Shown piece after piece: positions 1 to 8,487 of a DNA stretch of 13,774 nucleotides. The first letter of the stretch is position 1. Each line of letters opens with the position of its first letter. The notes below the pieces were generated by a model. That model was not told where the DNA came from, made no database searches, and was given only the letters and a program-made list of their open reading frames with translations. The translations under genes and the position numbers were made by a program. The DNA is from Euperipatoides rowelli (lineage: Eukaryota; Onychophora; Udeonychophora; Euonychophora; Peripatopsidae), in the NCBI GenBank assembly GCA_003024985.2, contig PXIH01S0029973.1; one strand, given 5' to 3'.

Positions 1-720
1 ACTGCCCCCCTTGATTCCAATTACCTGATTGTAATAATACGGTAACAATAATATGACATTATTCTAGTGTAAAAACTTATACAAGAATCTTGACTCCTTC
101 AGCCATCTGGTTTGATTTTTCTGCATTTTTTTATAAATATTACCATACTTTAATCAAAATTAAATAAAGAATAACAAAATATATAATTGCAAAAATTTTG
201 AAATGTAAACAAAATATATTTTCTTCACCCTTTTTGAAATGGAAGAAAAAAAAATCCTACAATCATATAAAATTAACAAGATTAATTGCATAAATTTGCT
301 TAAATTATGCAGTTTCAAGAACAATTTAAAAGCTAAAATAATACAAATGTTTAAATACAATAGAATTTTAATACAACTGATTTTATTTTGTAAATGCAAA
401 GTGCACATAAGATCTTAAAATAAGCGTAATTTTTAAATTATATCTTCATTTCATAACAAATGAAAAAAATAAATAAATAACTGAACAAAAAGATAAAAAC
501 TTATGACAAATATAAAATTATGACAAATATAAACTATCATGAACATAACTTTGAATTAAGACAAAATTACAATCCTCATCCAATTACAAAAGTCAAAATT
601 CAGGTTTTTCCAAGTAGGCTTATTTTCAAATTCAGGTCCATCGATATAAGGTTTATCGAAATAGATTTTAAGAATTTGCTTTCAAAGATATGGTTCTTAA
701 ACGACCATAATATGAAAAAA
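1..720. other. AT-rich stretch without a supported gene
   Basis: Apart from the 17-bp tandem pair I see only AT-rich sequence with A and T runs. The 82-codon frames at 160-408 (minus) and 520-768 (plus) are Lys/Ile/Leu/Phe-rich low-complexity translations without splice context or motif, and I do not call them genes. Confidence 0.7.
501..534 (+). repeat. Two tandem 17-bp units
   Basis: TTATGACAAATATAAAA followed at once by TTATGACAAATATAAAC; 16 of 17 bases are identical. A simple local duplication. Confidence 0.9.
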
Positions 721-920
721 ACTATCAAATGCATTTTAGCTTGTTGCCAAAATGCAAAGATCTTGTAAGTATTATTAGTGATCTCGAACCAATAAAATCG
801 AATAGTGTTTTCCTTATTTTAAAAAAGTTTGTAAAATGGAGCTTAAGTTTTATAAACACTTTTGTGATGTCTAGTATATTAGTTTTTGCACTGTAAAAAA
901 ATAGGCAAAAATTAACATAT

Positions 921-932
921 CCCCCCCCCCCC
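921..932 (+). repeat. C12 homopolymer
   Basis: Twelve consecutive C in strongly AT-rich surroundings. It is prone to slippage and length error, and it encodes the Gly run in the 725-1201 minus-strand frame. Confidence 0.95.
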
Positions 933-999
933 TTTATTATGAATGATTCATCAGGCTTCGGTTTTCTACGTAAGCCACTAAGGCTATGTTTTTTAAAAT

Positions 1000-1135
1000 T
1001 CTCGAGTTCTCGGAGAACTATAGAGAACGCTTTGAATCTGGGCAAGTCAGACTTTAAAAAAATCAGAGTGTGCTCTATTGTGGATTTTAAAAATCTCTGA
1101 TGAACTCGGAGAACTATCAGAGTGCGGTCTGACTT
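1000..1135. repeat. Cluster of short palindromes and direct repeats
   Basis: AGTTCTC-G-GAGAACT (1005-1019) is a near-perfect palindrome. CTCGGAGAACTAT occurs twice, at 1009-1021 and 1105-1117. CTCTGAT (1095-1101) pairs with ATCAGAG (1116-1122), enclosing the second copy. GTCAGAC (1046-1052) pairs with GTCTGAC (1127-1133). ATCAGAGTG is also repeated directly. This stretch is more GC-rich than its flanks and resembles the structured interior of a short mobile element. Confidence 0.65.
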
Positions 1136-1166
1136 CTCAAAGTAAAACCATCGGGATTCAGAGAAG

Positions 1167-1209
1167 TACCCACAATGCATCATAACACAATCAAAATCCA
1201 AAATGGAGG
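1167..1209. promoter_or_regulatory. ZNF143-like and YY1-like motif pair, possible promoter remnant
   Basis: TACCCACAATGCATC (1167-1181) fits the core of the Staf/ZNF143 site (CCCA-N-AATGCA). CAAAATGGAGG (1199-1209) resembles a YY1 site. In animals both sites often sit at transcription starts. Neither strand shows a convincing downstream gene, so this may be carried by a repeat. Confidence 0.3.
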
Positions 1210-1402
1210 AAAATAAACTTTATTGATATTTACAGTAAATGTGTCAAATATGATGTAACTGGTCTAAGTCTAGGCACTACTTCCTCTCCATAATTTTCTT
1301 ATTTTGATTACAAGATCTTTAAACGGCAATGACTATTTTTTAAATGCTGAAAAATGAATTGTTTCCAGTCAATGAGATAGCAATAGCTACCGTCTATGTT
1401 TT

Positions 1403-1474
1403 CGTGGCACAGTTAGCAAGCATGATGTCTTTAAAATGTTTAACCCAGACATCACATGTTTGAATGCTACCACG
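1403..1474. repeat. 28-bp imperfect inverted repeat
   Basis: The arms are 1403-1430 and 1447-1474 with a 16-nt loop; 17 of 28 positions pair. The outer CGTGG/CCACG and inner TGATGTCT/AGACATCA (8 bp) blocks are perfect. It may be a small foldback element or an old palindrome. I see no target-site duplication. Confidence 0.6.
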
Positions 1475-1767
1475 GACATGGTTTTTATTTTTCTTTATCT
1501 GACAATAGATCTTTAAAATCACCTGGTGATAGTTTAGCTAAATTTAGGTTTTTAAATGCTTTTTTTTTTTACTGTGCATTTTTCTCCTTTCCTCTCCATC
1601 TTTTATTTCTCTGTTAGTGTATTTTAATAATCTTGGACTCTGTCTCACTCTGTTTATACTATGTTTGTTCTCCGTGATGTATATACTTATTTGGAGCTCA
1701 AGCTCTAAGTTTTTTTAAAAAACATAGCCTAATAAGAAATAGTTTATTTTCTTTGCAAAATAATGTT

Positions 1768-1925
1768 CAGTGTTGGATAAGTTCCTAAAAAAAAAAAGGA
1801 ATTAATTACGTTTTCAGTTACTTTATATTTAAAGGAACTAGTTGCTGGACTAGTTCCTTTCCCAAAATAGGATCTAATTACCATTACAGTTCCATTTTTA
1901 CTAATTTGTACCCGCTGATATGTAA
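1768..1925 (+). mobile_element. One end of a hAT-like non-autonomous element
   Basis: CAGTGTTGG at 1768-1776 resembles the terminal inverted repeat of a widespread class of hAT-like non-autonomous elements. It is followed by the usual interior of GTTCCT, AAAAAA, AGGAATTAATTACG and TCAGTTACTTT. A perfect 12-bp hairpin (1831-1860) lies inside. The opposite end (CCAACACTG) was not found, so the right boundary is a guess and the copy is probably truncated. The 64-codon minus-strand frame 1744-1938 is a passage through this element. Confidence 0.5.
1831..1860. repeat. Perfect 12-bp inverted repeat with 6-nt loop
   Basis: AAAGGAACTAGT (1831-1842), loop TGCTGG, ACTAGTTCCTTT (1849-1860). The arm is the same GGAACTAGT word found in the foldback pair at 13193-13418, which links the two loci to one repeat family. 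Confidence 0.9.
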
Positions 1926-2181
1926 AACAAATTACCAAATCAAAAATTTTTTTAATGCAATGTTGATATCGATGCCCACTAAAAAAATAAATAACATAGC
2001 TAATGATAAATAATAAATCAACGTTAATGAAAAAGGAATCGTCATTTTCCCTCTGAGCCTACCTTTGTCTTGCTCTAAACAAGTTCTAAGTATTCTCCCC
2101 TTCTCACATAAAATGATTAAGACTGGCTAAGAAATCATAATAACTAAAGGGTTAAATTGTCAATAACTTACTTTGTTTCAG

Positions 2182-2300
2182 ATGCCCTGAACAACCTTCT
2201 GACTGACTACATAACATTCTGTATTAAGTTTCCTTTGGATAGGGTTGTAAAGCCAAGTTGGAGTGATAATAAATTAGGAGATTGTTACCTTCTACTTTAG
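2182..2300 (+). CDS. Candidate 3'-terminal exon, unknown protein
   Basis: A strong acceptor (ACTTTGTTTCAG) ends at 2181. It is followed by an open frame: AT, then 38 codons, then TAG at 2298-2300. The peptide starts ALNNLLTDYITFCIKFPLDR and continues with VVKPSWSDNK. The base composition is less AT-rich than its surroundings. An AATAAA lies at 2322-2327, about 22 nt after the stop, as in a compact last exon. I do not recognise the protein and see no motif. An open run of this length can occur by chance even in AT-rich DNA, so the case rests on the combination of acceptor, frame and poly-A signal. No upstream exon in a compatible phase was identified. Confidence 0.27.
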
Positions 2301-2321
2301 ATTCAAATACTTTTTGCTGAA

Positions 2322-2327
2322 AATAAA
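2322..2327 (+). terminator. Possible poly(A) signal AATAAA
   Basis: A canonical AATAAA sits just after the stop of the 2182-2300 exon candidate. AATAAA is frequent by chance in DNA this AT-rich, so it only counts together with the preceding exon. Confidence 0.25.
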
Positions 2328-4600
2328 CAAATAATAATAATTGGGAAATTTAATATCCTATATTACTAAAAAAATTCTAAATAAATTCTACATCTCAATA
2401 ATTAAAATACAAACATATTAGGAGGAGGTTGAGAAATATAATAGATGAATAGGAAAGCGAGAGGAGGAGGAGTGCATATTTGTTGTAATGTCTGCATGAA
2501 TGTTTGTCTTGGAATAAAAAAAATGGAGAAGACAAATTCTTAGGCTAAAAAACAGCACTAAATAAATGTTCAGTAATTTTAAAGTACATAATGGCTGATT
2601 ATAAACTAACTAACTAAACCTACACATATGTTTAGAATTTATTTATCCATCACTTCACTTTAAATGTGCCGTACCCTCCCCTTTATCTATTTATTCATTG
2701 GGATATTTGATGTAATTCTAAATTTTGTTCAATTACATGTTTATTGGTATGTATATTTACACTATCTCCACCTCTCCCTCACTTGTTACAAGTTGAAATC
2801 TTAAATGATTGACTAGACTCAGATATAAACATTTTATTCTTTAGTTGATTGACATGTTTAATGGAATATTTTGTGTAGATTTTAAATTTCCCCAAGTATT
2901 CCTTCTGTGGAGAGGGTGGGGAAATTATAAATTTTACTGCTGAAAGATTGTAAAAATGTAGATTTTATTGACTTAAATGTCAAATATATAATTTTTTTTA
3001 TCTAATATAATTAAGTTTGGTCATGTTCGGTTTGTGTCACGTTTTCAGCTTTCTTCGGTGTTGCTGGCTAACAAATTACTTTAATCAATTTAGTTATTTT
3101 TAAACATATTTCTAACAGGAGGTGGGCAACAAATAGGGGTGGGGGGAGGAGGGGCATTTTTTCTCCATCATTTTTGACGGGCTTTTAATCTAGTTTTTTA
3201 TATTTTATATACATTAAAATTCCCTCAATTTGCTTCCTCCCTCTCCCACTAGCACTGGCAAAATGAATCACTGACATTTATGTCACATTTTTATAATTCT
3301 TTAGTTACACATGGGATGATATTCTTGATGGAGCTCTATCGATTGAGCTCTTAAACAACATTCTAATAGCCTAAACTTAATTATAATGCTTTAAAATTTA
3401 AGCTGACTACAGAAACAACCTTAGTCTGTGACAGTTTTTTTTTTAATTATCTCAAAACAATACATTTGAAACTTAGGGTGTTTCTGAAATCAGTGATTCA
3501 AATGTAGATCTTACTGTATAACATTGGCTTCCTGAAGTACAAGCTGAAAGCTGTACATACATATTTAGTCCTTTGTACATGTAAGTTATATATGTAATTC
3601 CAATCCAAAACGATAACTTTTGATGACTTCTTCATCTCAACCACACACAAACACACAGTTATATGTCTACTAATCTTAAATTTTCTATATAATCAAATGT
3701 ATTTTCGAGCGTTTTACCTTCACTCCTCCTTTATGTGTTTGTCTTCCCTCTTCTGTTATTTACCCCTGTGACAACCCCATTTCTCTTCCTCTTATATTTT
3801 TGATTTCCACTTCTGAACTCTCCAGCCCCCACCCCCTAACAAATGTAAAAATTCTTTATGTAAAGTTATTCTTTCATTGCTCCCTCCCATTCTCCAACAA
3901 ACATAAACTTAGTAGAGAAAATCTGATCAAAATCAAAGTTCTAATTATTTTTGTTTTTCAATTAATCTTTTACACTGCAACAATAAATACAATAAATAAA
4001 TAAAGACATTATTTTCCAGATAAGGTAGTTGAACAGCTGTAAGCAATACCTCCTACTGGAATGTTATAAAATTTAATAAATAATTTCAAACATTTTATGA
4101 TGAAATGCCCTATTATTTAAAATTTAAAAAAAAAACTACAGGTGATATCATGGTTTGCAGTAATTGAGTTCTTGCTGGCATACCATTAAGGCTAAGGGTA
4201 TTTGGCAGCTGTTTATTCCAGTGATACGATTCAAAATTTGAAGAAATTCAGTAAAGCCATTTAAACACATTAAAAGCATTTATAAGCAGGACCCAGGGTA
4301 AGTGCCCTAGTGTTGTTTTTTTTTTTAAGTTTTTTTGAGATGCAGTTTATGTAATTTTATGATATACAAATACAAATATGACGGACAACAACAGACTATA
4401 GTCCAGCAAGGTTGTCCCTGGTCCTAATAAAACTATTCACATTTTAATGTCAATCAGATTATACCTAAAAATAAGACTACGGTATTACAAATACCTGGAA
4501 ACTAATTTTTAATCATTGTTAAATCTACAAGCCGTTATTAGGTGTCGAATATTTGTCAGGAATATAAGAAAAATGTGTTTTTGGGACCATTGGGTCTTTT
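2328..4600. other. Long AT-rich intergenic or intronic stretch
   Basis: No supported coding exon was seen. It contains purine-rich patches (about 2419-2475), a G-rich patch (3118-3154), pyrimidine-rich patches around 3715-3835, and an isolated plus-strand donor-like GGGTAAGTG near 4298. The 67-codon frame at 3800-4003 has no features of a real gene. Confidence 0.6.
3118..3154 (+). other. G-rich patch, possible imperfect G-quadruplex
   Basis: The runs GGG, GGGG, GGGGGG, GG and GGGG occur within 37 bases on the plus strand, but the loop between the first two runs is 9 nt. This is unusual against the AT-rich background. Confidence 0.4.
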
Positions 4601-5033
4601 CAAGATGGCTACACGTTCTGGTTCCTGTTTTTTTTACATATGTTCTTATGCCCTTATATGGCATTGTATCACATTAAGCTGCTTCCGTTTATGTCTACCT
4701 ACTTCCAGGTCAAAGGTCACATCTTAAAGGTATAGTAAGGCTTTTATGTGCCCATAATATGGTATATCATCTTTCAAGATGGTAGGCCTTCCTCTTCTGG
4801 GTTAAAGGTGACTTTCAGTTTCTGTTAGGTCAGTTCAGGGTCAAAGGACACTTCTAGGGATCCGGAAATGTCATATCCAAGATGGTGGCACTTCCAGTTC
4901 CTGTTTAGGCCACTTCTGGTTCAGGATCAAAGGTCACTTCTGGTATTTATGGTCTGATTCATTTTTTTCAAGATGGTGGCACTTCCAGTTTCTGTTTATG
5001 CAACTTCTGATTCCTGGTAAAAGGTCTCATCAC
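4601..5033. repeat. Tandem array of about four units with DR1 and YY1-like motifs
   Basis: Units start at CAAGATGG (4601, 4775, 4878 and 4969). The spacing is 174, 103 and 91 bp. Units 3 and 4 continue with TGGCACTTCCAGTT(C/T)CTGTTTA and are nearly identical there. Later in each unit is a direct repeat of AGGTCA-like hexamers with one base between: a perfect AGGTCA-A-AGGTCA at 4707-4719, GGGTTA-A-AGGTGA at 4799-4811, GGGTCA-A-AGGACA at 4838-4850 and GGATCA-A-AGGTCA at 4924-4936. A degenerate form is at the end of unit 4. The reading frame at 4542-4727 is only a passage through this array. It could be satellite-like or a decayed dispersed repeat. Confidence 0.8.
4707..4719 (+). promoter_or_regulatory. 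Perfect DR1 nuclear-receptor-type element
   Basis: AGGTCA, A, AGGTCA. A direct repeat of AGGTCA with 1-bp spacing is the classical site for RXR heterodimers, HNF4 and COUP-TF-type receptors. Function here is unproven because the motif is part of a repeat unit. Confidence 0.4.
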
Positions 5034-6164
5034 GTTCGAAGGAATTACACTTCAGCGACATGTGAAAAACAAAATCATGGGATATAAAAAAAATTAAACT
5101 ATAAAAAGAGGTATTTGGATGTTTTAGTCTGAATCTGATAAAACATGAGTCTCTCTGGAAATTCTTGAAGCGACAAATCCCATTTTAAATATTTTTGGCA
5201 TCATCAATTAAAACTATAATAAATAGTCATGTCATAATAAGTTATCTGTATTAGTTCTTTTGAGATAATCCACGTAACATGTAAAACATATACAAGTAGG
5301 CCTACTATAGATTACCATGTTAAATTTTTTTAGAAGAAAATTTTCTAATTTTTCCAGAGTTATTAACTAAGTAAGTTTTTAAAAGTTCTGAAGATGCCCG
5401 ATCTTTCTAGCCTATTCACGAAAAGATCAAACTGTGTTCTAGGCACCACCTTGGGATCAAAATATTTTTGTTTAGAATTGAAAATACCTCAAGGTAGTCC
5501 AATGGTGAAAACCATGAGTTGATCAAACTAATGGTTCAGGACATATCACAAATCCCATAAGAGCTAAAAGACCCAAGTTTTAGGAAGCCAATTTTGTATT
5601 CAGTTTGCTATATGCCTAATAAACATGAAATGCACAATGCATTTACTTTTACCTGTTTATGATATTGTACGGATGAGAATGTTATGACATGATTTTAAAT
5701 GAAAGAGATGACTTTTGAAATTTATTTATTGAAAAAAAATGAACAATAACCTTAAAAAAATGTAATAAGTAATCCAAAATTTACATAATAAACAGTAAAC
5801 TTTAATTTGATATTTCTCACTTTTATATCTAATATTGCTTGAATATCTTTTTAACAATATATTAACTACTCTAATTATATACTCAATTTACTGTAGTCAC
5901 ACAACATAAACAGCATGTAAGCTGCTCTAATTATATATTCTGTTTAACACAACATATATAGTTTATTTGTACAGAACATAAATTTTACAGAAGGTTTTGA
6001 AAACGTTATAGAAGATCAAGTATTGCCATTAGGACTAAATGTACCTGATGTTTATGATCCTTGAAATTTACCAAACTTTTTCAAAGTACATTTTCGAGTA
6101 TTTCCGAAGTTTATTAAATGTTGCAGCTTACCAGTGTTATCCTGGAATCAGTCCTTCATCCATA
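5034..6164. other. AT-rich stretch between the two tandem arrays
   Basis: Nothing is firmly supported here. On the minus strand 5363-5488 is open for about 42 codons, without convincing splice sites. The rest is AT-rich sequence with short local repeats such as CTCTAATTATATA (5869 and 5926). Confidence 0.5.
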
Positions 6165-6935
6165 AGTTTGATGTCAGCTTAGGTTTTTCCTAGATCAATT
6201 CATTTCGGAGTTTCCCAACATAGGTAGTTATTTTAAGAACAAGAGATGACAGTGTCATGAAATTTTTTATGAATATTTATCTTTTATCTCTAAATTAATA
6301 CTTCATCCTTAAGATGTCATCTTTGATTTTGTTCTAGATCATTTTCATTTACCCCCAAATAAGCTGTTAACCCACCCTGGTGAATATTTTCAGAACAAGA
6401 GACATCATCATCACAAAATTTTGTATGAATGTTCAATTTTTGTCCCTAAATTTGCCCTAGTCTTTGTATGATTTCACTCCCATTGTTCTAGATCATTTTT
6501 TTAGTTATCATACTACAATACCTCCATATAGACTAATGACCTACTCTGTTAGATACAGTATATTGAGAACAAAAGATGACATTATGATGAAATTTATTCC
6601 TAAGTGTGATGTCATATTTGGTTTTGTCCTTTATCATTTCGTATTTGCCTAAACTTAGGCCATTTATCCATCCTGTTGGATGTTAGAGAACAAGAGATAT
6701 CATCTTGAAATTTTGCATGAATGTTCATATTTCATTCCTAAATTATTCCTATATGTCTGAGTATAAAGTTACCCCCTTCCCTATTGCTTTAGATAATTTG
6801 TTTTAGTTATACTACCCCCCACCACATAGGCTAGTCATCCACCCTGGTGAATATTTTAAAAGCAGATGTGACATCATCATAAAACTTGGTATTTGTTTGT
6901 ATTTATCTTTAAGTGTGATATCATCTTTGTGTTTA
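6165..6935. repeat. Tandem array, five diverged units of about 120-175 bp
   Basis: The block AGAACAAGAGATGACATCAT..GAAATTTTGTATGAATGTTCAT recurs in diverged form starting near 6236, 6392, 6566, 6687 and 6858. The spacings are about 156, 174, 121 and 171 bp. The linker block TTGTTCTAGATCATTTT ... CCACCCTGGTGAATATTTT recurs at about 6331-6390, 6484-6563 and 6784-6857. A partial leading unit starts near 6165 with GATGTCAGCTTAGG. The units differ by many substitutions and small deletions, so the array is old. The 62-codon frame at 6464-6652 lies inside the array and is not a gene. Confidence 0.83.
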
Positions 6936-7144
6936 ATTGATGTTTGGTTTGATGATGCTACCCTTTTATACCATATATTAATGTGATTAGAATTAGAACA
7001 TATACATTGATGTTTAGCGCTATTTTATTCCACACATAATTTAATGAATTATGAAATACATGTATATTCAATGTATAAAAATGTATGGTGCATAATTACT
7101 TATTAAATAATAGCAAAATCTGTAACCATAAGATTTTAACAAAT

Positions 7145-7154
7145 AAAAAATCCA
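7145..7154. repeat. Left target-site duplication of the SINE
   Basis: AAAAAATCCA here recurs at 7562-7571 immediately after the SINE. The A run overlaps the tail, so the informative part is TCCA, with a looser match continuing (AATA against CAATA). Confidence 0.6.
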
Positions 7155-7567
7155 AATAGCCAAGGGGCGATGGCACAGTAGGTTGAGCTGCGCTACTTGG
7201 TGTCGGCACGAGCCAGGTTCGAGGCTCATGCTGTCCGACCGAAATCCCAATTGTCTGTCTTTCCGAAAGACAGGGAGAGTAGGGTAATTTTCAACCAGTC
7301 GGATTGAATTTCCAACTTTGCATTCCGAAGATAGAGAATTTCAAAGTTTCATATACGATGAACGTTACCACTGAACCTCAGCGAGCCAACTCTGAAGACA
7401 CATCATTGTTGTATCCTGATCATCAACATGTTAATATATATCTGTATATCTGTAAATATGTGTAAATAATAAATATGTAAATAGACTATATTGTGCGATT
7501 TGCCTCAGCCGTCAGGCAGGCCATGACACAAATTAGTGTCATACCGGTACACACACAAAAAAAAAAA
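7155..7567 (+). mobile_element. tRNA-derived SINE with poly-A tail
   Basis: The tRNA-like head starts at 7164 with GGGGCGA. The A box TGGCACAGTAGG (7171-7182) matches the pol III consensus, and the B box GGTTCGAGGCT (7216-7226) is 45 nt downstream, exactly as in a tRNA with base 1 at 7164. A body of about 330 bp follows. Near the 3' end are two perfect stem-loops: TGCCT/AGGCA (7501-7505 with 7514-7518) and ATGACAC/GTGTCAT (7523-7529 with 7536-7542). The element ends in an ACACACAC plus A11 tail. A 10-bp flank AAAAAATCCA is repeated at both ends. Such elements are transcribed by RNA polymerase III and mobilised by a partner LINE. I do not know the family name. Confidence 0.85.
7255..7273. repeat. 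Perfect 9-bp palindrome inside the SINE body
   Basis: CTGTCTTTC, one C, then GAAAGACAG. The arms are perfectly complementary around a single central base, just 3' of the tRNA-like head. It could form a hairpin in the SINE RNA only with distortion of the minimal loop. Confidence 0.7.
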
Positions 7568-7571
7568 TCCA
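7562..7571. repeat. Right target-site duplication of the SINE
   Basis: This is the second copy of AAAAAATCCA, overlapping the end of the poly-A tail. It marks the retroposition junction. Confidence 0.6.
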
Positions 7572-7738
7572 CAATACATGCCATATACAGTATCGTATAT
7601 AAAACAGAAAAAAAAGGAAATAATTTTAAATACTGTAAATAATCAATCTGACAAAAACAAACATAAAAGAAAAATCTAGGCTATAAAGAAAAAATTTTTA
7701 ATTTAAATCGTAACAAAAAAATTAAAAAAAAAAAAAAT

Positions 7739-7749
7739 TAAACTTTTAA
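7739..7749. repeat. Left target-site duplication of the second retroposon
   Basis: TAAACTTTTAA, an exact match to 8045-8055. It lies in AT-rich sequence, but 11 identical bases at the two expected edges are unlikely by chance. Confidence 0.6.
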
Positions 7750-8044
7750 GTCCCGTCCTTGTGGCAAGATCTGTAGCAATAGCCTACAGGTTGTTTAAGC
7801 AGGGATGACGACATAAGCTGAGATATTTCCAGGTTCGCGTTTCAGTCGAGGCTGTTATGGAAAGTTTTTTCCTGGCTTCTACACCTTGCCAGCGTTTTTA
7901 ACCCGGTACGCTGCCTGGCCGTCCGAACCGTAGTAGGAAAACAAGTAATGATTATGTTAGTAAGTAGTTTGAAAACATGTCTTATCTATTAAAATAAAGA
8001 TTTTCTGTCAATGATGGGTCACTTTATTAAAAAAAAAAAAATAA
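7750..8044 (+). mobile_element. Second SINE-like retroposon, different family, diverged
   Basis: An exact 11-bp direct repeat TAAACTTTTAA flanks this segment (7739-7749 and 8045-8055). The segment ends in an A-rich tail (8029-8041), as expected for retroposition. A B-box-like GGTTCGCGTTT lies at 7832-7842. Candidate A boxes are TTGTTTAAGCAGG (7791-7803), at nearly tRNA-like spacing, or TGGCAAGATCTG (7762-7773). The interior is much more GC-rich than its flanks. I see no long match to the neighbouring SINE, so it is a separate family. The pol III boxes are degenerate; the element could also be another type of short retroposon. Confidence 0.62.
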
Positions 8045-8055
8045 TAAACTTTTAA
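8045..8055. repeat. Right target-site duplication of the second retroposon
   Basis: TAAACTTTTAA, immediately after the A-rich tail. Confidence 0.6.
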
Positions 8056-8430
8056 AGTTAAAAAAATTCAACAAAATTCTGAAAAGAAAAATTTAAAAAA
8101 ATTAATTTTTTTTAAAAAAAAAAAGAAAGAGCAACAACAAATGCATTATACTCGTTAATATTGGTGAAATTCCATAAATCTACAAATTAAGGTGCTGTAG
8201 ACTCATTTACAATATGAATAACCTACAATTGGTGACAGTGTATTAAACATGTATCTTTTGTATAGCATGAAAATATTAAAATAGTCTGTGAGCCTCCATT
8301 TCATTTTATAATTATATTATCAGTAAAAATAATAATACGGTATATCAACTAAAATTTAGAACAAGGAGAAAAGTCAATTTTCAACGAAATATTAAAATGT
8401 TATCATTTTTTGTGTTCACGTTGTGATGTC
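8056..8430. other. AT-rich stretch without features
   Basis: A and T runs follow the second retroposon. No exon, repeat family or regulatory motif could be supported. Confidence 0.6.
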
Positions 8431-8439
8431 ACAAGATAA

Positions 8440-8487
8440 TCAAAATATATTAGTATTTTCAATATGCCCCCTAAAATGAATTTTAGA
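8440..8487 (-). CDS. Weak candidate for the terminal exon of the Rieske gene
   Basis: On the minus strand a long pyrimidine tract ends in CCCCACCAG, one of the best acceptors in the area. Read in phase 0, as required after the 9485-9600 exon, it encodes SKIHFRGHIENTNIF and then TGA. The spacing of K-I-H, acidic-N and N-I-F loosely resembles the last strands of Rieske domains (R-x-H, V-D/E-x-G-x-I-Y-V). The expected alternating valines are missing and the segment is only 15 codons. I saw no clear AATAAA directly downstream. The implied intron is about 1 kb. This may be chance; other exons could lie between or beyond it. Confidence 0.18.
   Translation of the reverse strand, partial: SKIHFRGHIENTNIF

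Noticed and set aside
160-768. Two 82-codon frames (160-408 minus, 520-768 plus)
   Set aside because: They are low-complexity translations of AT-rich DNA without splice or promoter context.
4542-4727. 61-codon frame
   Set aside because: It runs through the start of the tandem array; the apparent Cys-rich text is a product of the repeat sequence.
5363-5488. 42-codon minus-strand open stretch with protein-like text (KYFDPKVVPRTQF)
   Set aside because: No good acceptor or donor borders it and I recognise no family. It is worth a database search but not a feature call.
7164-7236. A functional tRNA gene
   Set aside because: The A and B boxes are intact, but the acceptor and anticodon stems do not close, and the segment continues into a SINE body with tail and target duplications.
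7068-7250. 60-codon minus-strand frame
   Set aside because: It overlaps the tRNA-like head of the SINE and its AT-rich flank.
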